Of a stretch of DNA of 64,000 bases, positions 44,288 to 52,594 are shown one piece after another; position 1 is the first letter of the stretch; each line of letters starts with the position of its first letter. Source of the stretch: Quadrisphaera granulorum (GTDB lineage Bacteria; Actinomycetota; Actinomycetes; Actinomycetales; Quadrisphaeraceae); contig NZ_QGDQ01000017.1 in NCBI RefSeq assembly GCF_003149145.1, forward strand, positions 46,248 through 110,247, written 5' to 3'. A program made the translations under genes and the position numbers. The notes beneath the pieces were generated by a model, which was given only the letters and a program-made list of their open reading frames with translations, made no database searches and had not been told where the DNA came from.

Positions 44288-45203
44288 TCAGCTCCACGAC
44301 CGAGAGGCGGGCATCCACGTCGAGCCCGCTTGACGCTCTGACACCAAGGGGGCGGCGAAGGCGACGACGTCCGCGACGACCTCGTCGAGACGGGCCGGCA
44401 GGTGTGAGCCAGCGGCGCCGAGTGACCTCCCGTAGGCCGCGAACGCAGCGGCACGCATGGTCGCCAGGGCTGCGATGCGGTCCGCCAGGGGGACGAGCGC
44501 GGTGCGGCGATAGGACGTCGTCGCGATCAAGGCGGTGCGGACCGTCGCATGGGTGAAGGAGCGACGTCCTGTGAGCGTCCAGACGTCGGCGTAGTCCTTC
44601 ATGCGTGTGTTGACCTCGCCCAGCTCGATGGCCGTGGCGAGCTTCTCCGCGAGGACCGTCTCGAGCGGGTACCCCAGGACGCTCACGGCGGGTGAGCCCG
44701 GACGCACCGACGGCAGCCGAACCCGTTGCGGTCCAGGAGTGATCGGATCTCCTGTATTGACGTCGAGGCACACCTTCAGAGGAGCTGTCGCCAGCTGGGC
44801 GTCGAGCGTGACGCGGACGCCGGCGTACAGCCCTTCCTCACGGATCCGGCGCGTCTTCAACGAAGCGGTGTCGAAGGAGATGCCGTCGAGGCCTTCACCG
44901 TCAGGGTCCGGTAGCGCTGCGATCGCCGCCACCACCTCGGTCACAGCAGCCTGCGTCGGCAGCGATGCCTCGGACCATCGTGTCGGCGTCCACCGTCGGG
45001 CGCCGGGTGTCCACGGCTGCGAGCAGCATGCCGCCCTTCAGGATGAACTAGTCGGCGTACGGCGAGACCGCCAGGCGGGCGGGCCACCGCTCCAGTGCCT
45101 AGAAGGTCAGGACCTGTTGGAGCGCCGTCCCCTCTCGTCTCGCCTGGTTCTGCAGGTCGAGGTACTCCCGGCCACCGGGTGAGCTCCGGTCGACCCTGCT
45201 CAC
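44288..45203 (-). pseudogene. AbiEii-type nucleotidyltransferase toxin, inactivated
   Basis: The frame starting with GTG at 45203 reads SPGGREYLDLQNQARREG, then ALERWPARLAVSPYAD, FILKGGMLLAAVDTRRPTVDADTMVRGIAADA: the N-terminal nucleotidyltransferase motif (KGG...DTRRPTVDAD) of AbiEii/AbiGii toxins. Two in-frame TAG codons interrupt it (after LTF near 45100 and after YAD near 45050), and one extra base near 44955 shifts the frame before VTEVVAAIAALPDPDG. The remaining 218 residues to 44288 (ETVLAEKLATAIELGEVNTRMKDYADVW) are intact AbiEii sequence. Three lesions make it a pseudogene of a type IV toxin. Confidence 0.85.
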
Positions 45204-45475
45204 TGCGCGGAGGCCACGTCGAGGGCGGTCAGGGTGGCCGCCTTGACCCGCAGGGCTGTGGCGTACTCGTAGACAGCGCTGCGGTGAGCCCCCGGACGGG
45301 CGAGGTAGCGGTTCACGGCGCGGTACGCCACGTCGTGTCCCACCTGCGGCGCAGGCGTATCAGATCCACCACCGTGCGAGCAGCGTCGTACACCGGCACC
45401 TCCTCGCCAGGAGCCGCTTCCACGCTGCTCAGGCCCAGGCGCCGCGAGCTGGCTCTGGGCGGCCCGCCTCCGCGG
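45200..45475 (-). pseudogene. AbiEi-type antitoxin remnant
   Basis: Reading RRLGLSSVEAAPGEEVPVYD, then AARTVVDLIRLRRR and, after a one-base shift, VGHDVAYRAVNRYLARPG followed by AVYEYATALRVKAATLTALDVASAQ, gives the C-terminal part of AbiEi antitoxins. The stop overlaps the GTG of the AbiEii frame, preserving the usual AbiEi-AbiEii coupling. The N-terminal winged helix is missing, replaced by the end of the SIR2 gene. Confidence 0.75.
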
Positions 45476-47225
45476 TCACCGCCACGCGACGACCCCAGGG
45501 TTCTCAGCCCCGGCCCGTTCGAGCCAGCGTCGGAGCCATTGGTCTGTCACGCGCCGCGATCGGCGAGCGACGGCCTGGACAGCCCTTCGCTCGAGGACCG
45601 CTTGCTCATGGAGCTGCAGGGGAGTGGCGCCCTCCCGCCACTCCACCTCGTCCAATCCCCGCACCAGCTGGGCCACTGGCAGTGCGCCGGTGGATCTCAC
45701 GTCGAGGTGGACCGCGTTCATCGACTCTTCGGGCGACAGCAACGGGCCCGACCTCTGAACTGCTGTGAGCAGCCATTGCAACGACGCATCCAGCATCTCA
45801 GCGACCTCGCCGGGGCTCATCGCGGCGGGAAGCAGCTCCCCGGGCCGGGCGCCGCCGAAGGGATGCCGGTCGGCGTCGAGCTCCACCATCCACGCTGAGG
45901 TCTGGACGACCAGGAACAAGCCGGGAGGCGAGCTCCCGGGCCCGGGATGGCTGCGCGACACCTGAGCCACCGCCACGACGGGGTGTCTCGCCTGCCTGGA
46001 CGTCGAGGACGCCCCCGACTCGAGGCGCGCGGTGACGATCTTCAGCCCTTCGTCCGCGACGACTCGTTGCCATCCTGTAGAGCGGCAGTTCCACGCCGGA
46101 GCGGCGTCTGCCAGCCATCGCGTGACGGGATCGCCCTCGTCGACCCAGCGCGTCGCCGAGGACCACAGGGAACCCGGCGGGGGTGTGGTCGAGCCAGGCG
46201 GTGTCGGGATGAAGGCGCACAGGCTGAAGCCCAGATGAGCGGAGGACGCATCGATCCGCTCCATGGGGCGGGGCGTGTCGATGACCAGCCCGTTGGCCGG
46301 TGCCAGTCCACGCGGTAGAGCCGTCCACCGAGATGACGGGTCCTGCAGTGCAATGTCGATCGCCTCCCGCGCCGCACGTCGCTTGCTCATGGCGGTGGCG
46401 ACCGCCACGGGCGTGCTCATCGGGTGCCTGGCCTCCCGGTCCCGCAGCGCGGCCACCGCGTCGGCCAGGGCCCCGAGGGCCGCGTCCGCGGTGGCCCGCA
46501 CCGTGACGATGCTCTTGAGCGCCCGCAGGTCCTCGGCGATGGAGCTGAGGGAGCCCGGCTCCACCCAGTACGAGGTGAAGTACTGCCGCATCGCGCGGCT
46601 GAGCAGTCCGCGCAGTGCGGGGTCGTACGTGGCCGACCACCCCACCAGCACCAGCGCGTGGTCGTGCAGGAGCCGTTCCATGAACGTGACGACCGCGGCG
46701 TCGTATGCAGCCAGCTCGGCGTGGGTGTTCTTCATGGTCTGCGCCGTGCGGTAGTCACCGTGGAGGTGCACGACCAGGGCGCGCACCGTGTTCAGCGGGG
46801 GGAGTCCCCGGACCTCGTCTGCTGACGAGACCACCACCGGGTCGACGCCGGCGTCAGCGAGTGCCCGCTCGACCAGCCTGTCGACGTTCAGGGTGACCAC
46901 CACGCGCACGCTGCCGTCGGCCACGAGGCGGGCGACGGCACGGTGTGCGGCCGTGGGTTTTCGACGCTCGGCCGGGTCTTCGGCGTCGGGTCGCGGCTCC
47001 AAGAAGCCGGCCAGGAGGCGTTGACGCTCCAGCGGGGTCGGCGCTGACGTCCAGGAACCCTCTGAGCGTCGCGACCCGCCGGATCAGCTCCTCCTCCACG
47101 TCCCACGCCGTCGGCAGGCCCGCGGCCTTGGAGACACCTGCGCCTAGGAGGAGGGCATGCGACCCGGGTGTGGCGTGGAGGGTCGCCGCGAGGGGCAGCA
47201 GCGGGTCGAGCGGTGGCCTGAGCAC
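45476..47225 (-). pseudogene. SIR2-family defence-type gene, frameshifted
   Basis: The N-terminal part, from a GTG at 47225, has the NAD-binding motif HALLLGAGVSKAAGLPTAWDVEEELIRRV. Near 47045 the reading continues only in another frame: TPLERQRLLAGFLEPRPDAED, then AAHRAVARLVADGSVRVVVTLNVDRLVERAL, HLHGDYRTAQTMKNTHAELAAYD and LVLVGWSATYDPALRGLL. Homologues as I recall them have about 30 extra residues between these parts, so an internal deletion with frame loss is likely. The 500-residue C-terminal region, of unknown function, is intact. SIR2 proteins of this kind act in NAD-depleting phage defence. Confidence 0.75.
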
Positions 47226-48115
47226 GAGCCCGTTGTACGCGGGACCCCTGACACCTCGACTCGCCGGACGAGCCGAGCCGCTGAGGGCGTGCCGCCCCCG
47301 CAGCCCCGAGCGCGTCCTCGCGATCCGCCGGGCGCCGTCGGCCCGTCGGCGGGAGCTGTTGACGGGTCGTCGGAGGTGCTCCGTCCGTCGACGGGTGGAC
47401 CGCTCCGGCGTGGCGTGCTGACGCTCCGGGACGACGACGACGGCGACGGTCCGTGTCAACGACCTGCGCGCTGCGCGCCGTGTCGGTGTACGTCGTCGCG
47501 GACGGCGACGCGCTGAGGGTTGTGCCGCCCGAGGGCGCCAGGGGCGGTGACGCTGAGTGACGTCGCGGGTGCGATGGCCGTTTCGGGGCCGCGAGGCAGG
47601 CAAGTCTGGGCAAACGCGCAGGTCGCGAGCGGCAGTCTGTCCGTATTGATGAGGATTTTCACCGATATCGACGTTGGTGTGACTCGCGTGACGAGCGAGA
47701 CACAAAAAGGTTTGCGAGCCAAATGGGGCGTGTCGCGGCGCGTGGCGTGTCGGGATCGGGCACTGTTCATGTACGCCGATCGGGGGAGCTTCACCTGGCT
47801 CCCGGGAGGCGCGCTCCGCCTCGGCGACGCCGCCGCGACACGCGCGGACCACAACGGTGTGGTTCGGCGTCACCGCAGGTCAGCGGCTTTTTTTGCCGCG
47901 CTGCGACACGCCGACACGCGCCATGTTTGGAAATCCCACGTCTGGGGCAGCGGGCGGGCTAACTTCTTCCATGTCGTCACCGAGAGGTGAGGAAGCAACA
48001 CAGTCCGTAATGTCCGGATCCGCCGGACGGCGGATCTGGAAGACCCGGAACCCCGGGTCCTTCCCAGGCCCGGGGACCTGCGTCCCCAACCGTTCATTCC
48101 ATGGAGGACATTCAC
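47226..48115. promoter_or_regulatory. Long upstream region and leader of the CWB2 surface protein gene
   Basis: About 890 bp with no supported gene. The part at 47630-47720 is unusually AT-rich for this genome and is a likely promoter area, although no clear -35/-10 pair was found. Closer to the gene, a hairpin with arms CCGGATCCGCC (48014-48024) and GGCGGATCTGG (48029-48039), then a CCCGGG-rich imperfect stem, may form a structured 5' leader. GGAGGA stands seven bases before the ATG. Long leaders are common for highly expressed S-layer genes. Confidence 0.5.
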
Positions 48116-50785
48116 ATGTCTGCTCGCAACATGGCGAAGCGCACCGCCGCGGGGACGCTCGCTCTCGCGGTCTGCCTCGGTGGTGGCGCTATCGCCCTCG
48201 CCTCGGCCGCTTCTGCTGACGCCAACTTCAAGTTCGACAACCGCATCTCGGGCGACGACCGCTACGGCACTGCCGTCGCCGCCTCCAAGGCTGCGTTCGA
48301 CAAGGCTGACAACGTCATCCTCGTCAACGGCTACGCCACGGTGGACGGCCTCACTGCCTCCTACCTCGCCGGTGTCGCCAACGCCCCGATCCTCTACGTG
48401 AGCGACAAGGGCGCCGACGACCAGACCAAGGCCGAGATCAAGCGCCTCGGCGCCAAGAACATCTGGCTGGTCGGTGGCGAGAAGGTCATCCCCGCCTCCG
48501 TCGCTGACGCCATCAAGGGCGACGGCTACACCGTCACCCGCATCAACGGCTCCGACCGCTACGAGACCGCCGCCCTGATCGCCGAGGCCGGCATCAAGAT
48601 CTCCGGCAAGAAGCCCTCCACGGTCTTCGTCGCCTCGGGCACCTCCTTCGCCGACGCCCTCGCGGTCTCCCCGGTGGCCTTCGTCAAGGGCTACCCGATC
48701 ATCCTGACCGACAAGGACTCCACCTCCGACTTCTCCAAGAAGGAGCTCGGCGTCATCGGCACCGACTCCAAGGTGCTCGTCGGTGGCACCGCGGTCGTGT
48801 CCGACAAGGTCGCCGCAGACCTTTCCATCAAGTCCGACGCTCGCGTCGCCGGTGATGACCGCGCCGTGACCGCCAACAAGATCAGCGACTGGGCCAAGAA
48901 GACCCAGGGCTTCAACCCCGCCAACGCCGCCCTGGTCGGTGGCACCAACGGCAACGGCGCTGACTCCCTCGTGGCCGCCCCGCTGCTGGGCAAGTCCTTC
49001 ACCACCCTGCACTTCGCTGGCTGGGACGCGACCGCGACCTACATGAAGGACCACTCCGCGGAGCTGACCGGCAAGGGCTTCATCTTCGGTGGCAAGGCCG
49101 CCGTCTCCGACGGCCAGGTCTCCTCTGCCCAGTCCGCAGCCCAGTCTGCTGCCGCTGCGGTGGGGCAGATCGTCACCGCTTACAGCAACACCTCCTTCAG
49201 CGTTGCTGACGCTGCTAGCCAGGGCGCCAAGAAGTACACGCTGAAGTCCACTGACAAGTACGTCGTGAGCGGCTCGGCAGCCACGCAGGGTGCCTTCGTG
49301 GCCTCGCTGGCCGTCGGCGCTACCGTTTCCGTCTCTGTGGCTGGCGACGTTGCCACCTACACCCTGGTGCCGGTCTCCTCGACCGGTTTCTCCAGCGGCC
49401 TTGTGGGTGCCTACGACACCTCGGCGAAGACCTTCTCCGTGGTCGAGCCGATCACCGGCACCAAGCTGCCCTTCCTTAGCGCCAGCGCCACCTCGTACAA
49501 CTACACGACCGGTGGCGCCTTCGTGAACTACACGGTGGACGGTCAGAGCGTCTCGCAGGGCATCTTCGAGGGTGCGATCAGCTACGGCGACACCGTTTCG
49601 GTGAAGGGCACGGGGGCTGACCTCAACAACATCCGCACGGTGGCACTCACCAGCGGAAGCATCTCCGGCACCGTGGCCAGCGTCACCGGTTCGTCGCCGA
49701 TCACCGCCTTCACGGTGAAGAGCACGGCTGGCGCCACGTTCACCATCCCGCTGCCCACGACCGGCGACGCGGTGTCCATCGACGGCACCGCCTCCACGTC
49801 TGCAGCGTTCACCGGCGCAGCTGCCGTGACGGGCCCGCCGGCTGTTGCGGCGGTCGTCAGCCCCGTCAGCGTCGGTGACCAGGTCACCTACGCCAAGGCC
49901 GGTGGTGTCCAGAAGGTGACGCTGGTCAACGCCGCCCCGAGCAAGCTGGCGGGCATGGTGGCCGACTCGGTGACCATCTCTGGAACGCCCACGGCAACCA
50001 ACTCGACCCAGCTCGCCTACTGGTCGCCCGCCGGGACCGCGAGCAAGGTGACCTACGCGGACGTCAGCCGCTTCATCGTGGACGGGACCGTCGCTTCCAA
50101 GGCTGACTTCGTGGCCGCTGCCACCGCGGGTGACGCGGTTGTCTACCAGCCGGCCGACACCACCACGAACACGACGTCGTCGCTCACCCTGACCAGCAAG
50201 CCCCTCGCGGGCACGGTGGCCGTGGGTGACGTCGACTCGAGCGGCCACCACGTGAGCGTTGTCAACGCTGACGGCGACACGATCGCCACGCAGGCTGACT
50301 ACAGCTCGGCGACGAGCGTCTACGCGACCGGTACCGGCAACAACGTGTACACGATCGACGGGACGACCTCTACGCTGGCGCAGTTCGACGCCATGGTGAA
50401 TCGGATCCAGACGGGTGCTCGCCAGGGCAGCGTCCAGGCCTCCATCTCGAATGGCACTGTGACGTGGACGCTGTCGACGATGAACTTCACGGCGGCTCCG
50501 GCGCCTGTCTCCATCACCAAGGGCGCTTCCAACGTTGTGGTGGTCACCTTCAACAAGCCGGTGACCCCTGCTGGTAGCGCGGCGTTCAGTGACTGGACCA
50601 TCACGGGGGCCGGCACGGCCACTGCTGTCGCGTGGACCGCGAACAACACCGTCGCGACCTTCACCGGCACCGCGATCACCACCGGTACTGTCACGGTCAC
50701 CCCGCTGAACGCGACCAAGGCAGCGCTCTACACGGACACCTACGGCACCACGGTTGGCACGGGAAGCATCTCCGCGACCTTCTGA
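48116..50785 (+). CDS. Secreted CWB2-repeat surface (S-layer-like) protein
   Basis: An 889-residue exported protein. The signal peptide (MSARNMAKRTAAGTLALAVC...ALASAASA) cleaves about residue 36. Three cell wall-binding-repeat-2 domains follow: RISGDDRYGTAVAASKAAF (from about 41), RINGSDRYETAALIAEAG (about 140) and RVAGDDRAVTANKISDWA (about 240), each with the VGGxxxIP or FGG closing motifs. CWB2 triplets bind anionic cell-wall polymers. The remaining 540 residues are Thr/Ser/Val/Gly-rich beta domains of unknown family. Codon bias toward C-ending codons and the long leader suggest high expression. Residues about 115-345 are closely matched by the inverted cassette at 62.9-63.6 kb. Confidence 0.9.
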   Translation: MSARNMAKRTAAGTLALAVCLGGGAIALASAASADANFKFDNRISGDDRYGTAVAASKAAFDKADNVILVNGYATVDGLTASYLAGVANAPILYVSDKGADDQTKAEIKRLGAKNIWLVGGEKVIPASVADAIKGDGYTVTRINGSDRYETAALIAEAGIKISGKKPSTVFVASGTSFADALAVSPVAFVKGYPIILTDKDSTSDFSKKELGVIGTDSKVLVGGTAVVSDKVAADLSIKSDARVAGDDRAVTANKISDWAKKTQGFNPANAALVGGTNGNGADSLVAAPLLGKSFTTLHFAGWDATATYMKDHSAELTGKGFIFGGKAAVSDGQVSSAQSAAQSAAAAVGQIVTAYSNTSFSVADAASQGAKKYTLKSTDKYVVSGSAATQGAFVASLAVGATVSVSVAGDVATYTLVPVSSTGFSSGLVGAYDTSAKTFSVVEPITGTKLPFLSASATSYNYTTGGAFVNYTVDGQSVSQGIFEGAISYGDTVSVKGTGADLNNIRTVALTSGSISGTVASVTGSSPITAFTVKSTAGATFTIPLPTTGDAVSIDGTASTSAAFTGAAAVTGPPAVAAVVSPVSVGDQVTYAKAGGVQKVTLVNAAPSKLAGMVADSVTISGTPTATNSTQLAYWSPAGTASKVTYADVSRFIVDGTVASKADFVAAATAGDAVVYQPADTTTNTTSSLTLTSKPLAGTVAVGDVDSSGHHVSVVNADGDTIATQADYSSATSVYATGTGNNVYTIDGTTSTLAQFDAMVNRIQTGARQGSVQASISNGTVTWTLSTMNFTAAPAPVSITKGASNVVVVTFNKPVTPAGSAAFSDWTITGAGTATAVAWTANNTVATFTGTAITTGTVTVTPLNATKAALYTDTYGTTVGTGSISATF
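48457..49147 (+). repeat. Left arm of long inverted repeat (CWB2 module)
   Basis: About 690 bp inside the surface-protein gene, from the codons for NIWLVGG to AQSAAQ, is highly similar to the reverse complement of 62901-63591. By eye about four of five residues are identical and identical DNA tracts of up to about 30 bp occur, for example around the codons for SIKSDARVAG. Confidence 0.8.
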
Positions 50786-50798
50786 TAGCTCGCCTTCA

Positions 50799-50838
50799 AC
50801 AGAGCGGGCCGGGACCTTCAGGTCCCGGCCCGCTCTGT
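50799..50838 (+). terminator. Terminator of the CWB2 surface protein gene
   Basis: Perfect 18-bp stem ACAGAGCGGGCCGGGACC with a TTCA loop, 14 bases after the stop codon. A related hairpin (AAAGAGCGGGCCAAGACC) ends the inverted CWB2 cassette at 61061-61100. Confidence 0.85.
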
Positions 50839-50882
50839 CATGTTCAGCCGGGCGATGCCGCCGATGCTGACCACTGACACGC

Positions 50883-50918
50883 AGAAGGGCCCCGCCGCGA
50901 CAGCGGCGGGGCCCTTCT
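50883..50918 (+). terminator. Second hairpin, AGAAGGGCCCCGCCGC stem
   Basis: Perfect 16-bp stem with a GACA loop. Almost the same hairpin recurs at 52425-52460 in the same orientation, so the two copies bracket the KAP and transposon debris. Confidence 0.75.
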
Positions 50919-50954
50919 CGACACCGTGACGAACGGAGGACCTCCTCCACCAAG

Positions 50955-51480
50955 GCCCATTCACACGCGCTGCGTCGCGGGTCCTCGATGGGCTGCTAGC
51001 TCACGAGCCGAGCACGGTCGCCGCCGTGGTGGGGCCGTGGGGCAGCGGTAAGAGCAGCAAGGTGAAATTCACGATCGGCAAGATGGGCGGATACGAGCGG
51101 GTCGTGAGGCTCGACCCGTGGATGGTCGGGGGCCCGACCGCCGTCGCGCAGGAGGTCGTCACCGCGGTGACGCAGGCCCTCGGACGCGCCGACCTACCTC
51201 CCGAGGCCAATGAGCGTTGTACCACGCTACTTCAAGACCGCGTTGGCCGCCGCCACCGGCGCGGGGTGTGCCCTCGGAGGGGCGATGGCCGCCCAGCACG
51301 GAGTCGACCTCGGGCCCGAGGCGGCAGCCGTCATCGCCGATGCCACCAAGGCCGTCACCACCAGCGCCCAGGACGCCACGCGGGCCCGGGAGGTTTACGA
51401 GGCCTCGCTGGAGAGGGCCTTCACCGCGATCTCCAGGCTGCTGCGCGAGCGCCAGCAGGGGGTGCTGGTGGTGGTACGCA
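50955..51480 (+). pseudogene. KAP-type P-loop NTPase remnant
   Basis: Reading VLDGLLAHEPSTVAAVVGPW with the Walker A motif GPWGSGKSS, then YERVVRLDPWMVGG and AQEVVTAVTQALGRADLPPE matches the start of KAP NTPases. Near 51210 the frame breaks; sequence resumes in another frame as RYFKTALAAATGAGCALGGA, VDLGPEAAAVIADATKAV and YEASLERAFTAISRLLRERQQGVLVVV, which looks like the segment leading to the Walker B strand, and then degenerates. No start codon or downstream half remains. Confidence 0.6.
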
Positions 51481-51780
51481 TCGCCCTACAGGCTGTCCGC
51501 CCGGGAGGCCGGGCCTGGCACGCGGCCCTGGCTGATGACATCAAGAGGCCGTCCACGCCTCGCGCAAAGCAGTGCCCCGGCACAGCGTCACCAAGCTTGC
51601 GCAGCCGCGCGGTGATCGCGCTGATCTGACGACCCACCTCACCCACTTCGACGTCGCCCTCAAGGACCTCGTCGGTCCTCCGCCGCTCGTCGCCCAGGTC
51701 GAGCAGGTCCTCGCTGAGCAACGCCCTCGACGTCGCCTGCTCGCCCACGGCCTCGCGCCTGCTACTCGAGGCGCTTCCCG

Positions 51781-52394
51781 GCTTGGGCTGTCCGCGAAGC
51801 CGCCGACCCCGCCCTGAGCCCCCGCCAGCGTGGTGCGGCGGTGCGTGTCCCCGAACGAGTTGTGGACCGGCGACGCACTGCATGGCCCAAAGATCGCCGG
51901 ACCGCAAGACCTACTTGTTCGCGTTCATCGATGCCCAGCTGGAAGCTCTGCGGATGCTGACCAACCACCGGCAGATGGGTGGGATGTACTCCACCAGCCC
52001 GTTCGCGGCTCTGCTGGTGGGGCAGCCGACACTACGCCGGATGATCAAGCACGGGATGTTGGCGGCGTTGGACCAGCGGATCGCGTTGCGGTACGCGATG
52101 CCAGGGATGAGCGCGACCGAGACCTGCTCCTACCTGAAGCATCACGTCGCCTTGGCAGGACGGGTGGACACCCTGTTCAGTGATGATGCGGCGGCGTCGA
52201 TCCACACCTCGAGTCGGGGGTACCCGCGGGCGGTGAACAACCTCGCGTTGACGGCGTTGACGGCGTTGACGGCGTTGACGGCGTTGACGGCGTTGACGGC
52301 GTAGAAGGCGTAGACGGCGATGCTCGCGGCGGGCAAGGCGATCGTGGATGAGAGCGCAGCACGAGCCGCCCTCGCGGAGGTTACCGCCGACTGA
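51781..52394 (+). pseudogene. Transposon remnant: DDE transposase pieces fused to an AAA ATPase end
   Basis: Three pieces of one transposon type are joined. First, AVREAADPALSPRQRGAAVR, the N-terminal helix-turn-helix region of the same DDE transposase seen at 58241. Second, PNELWTGDALHGPKIAG and, after a frameshift, RKTYLFAFIDA, the region around the first catalytic Asp. Third, LEALRMLTNHRQMGG, LLVGQPTLRRMIKHGMLAAL and HTSSRGYPRAVNNLAL, the C-terminal part of an ExeA/TniB-like AAA ATPase. The last part has been extended by a 9-bp repeat (LTA x6) and then a stop, with the natural end AAGKAIVDESAARAALAEVTAD still readable afterwards. Non-functional. Confidence 0.75.
52245..52316. repeat. 9-bp tandem repeat (GCGTTGACG)
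   Basis: Six perfect 9-bp units and two degenerate ones (GCGTAGAAG, GCGTAGACG) within the transposon ATPase remnant, coding for Leu-Thr-Ala repeats before a stop codon created in the degenerate units. Confidence 0.95.
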
Positions 52395-52424
52395 GCACAC
52401 GGGCCGGGTGCACCTCCACGTCGA

Positions 52425-52460
52425 AGAAGGGCCCCGCCGCTACCGCGGCGGGGCCCTCTT
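52425..52460 (+). terminator. Hairpin like that at 50883, after the ATPase remnant
   Basis: Stem AAGGGCCCCGCCGC with a TACC loop; one arm differs at one base. It lies about 30 bases after the end of the ATPase remnant. Confidence 0.7.
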
Positions 52461-52522
52461 GCATGCCGATGGTCGGCATCGGCGGTGATGCCGTCGTCGG
52501 CATCAGATGCGACGCGCAACAC

Positions 52523-52559
52523 GGTGGCCTCCCACCCCGGGGTGGGGTGGGAGGCCATC
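52523..52559 (-). terminator. Palindrome ending the NHL-CWB2 gene
   Basis: Arms GGTGGCCTCCCACCCC and GGGGTGGGAGGCCATC with a short insertion at the centre, 35 bases beyond the minus-strand stop. A perfect version of the same palindrome lies upstream of the gene at 55781-55816. Confidence 0.75.
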
Positions 52560-52594
52560 GGAGTGTGGGTCGGCTGATCAGACCGCGGCTGGGG

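Noticed and set aside
47870..50953. Very long open frame antisense to the CWB2 surface gene (about 1000 codons)
   Set aside because: It mirrors the codon pattern of the surface gene; composition is Gly/Arg/Val/Asp/His low complexity without any domain. It is a high-GC shadow frame.
52245..52316. Iteron-like 9-bp repeats that might mark an origin
   Set aside because: They lie in frame inside a transposon ATPase remnant and are followed by no replication gene; slippage repeat is simpler.
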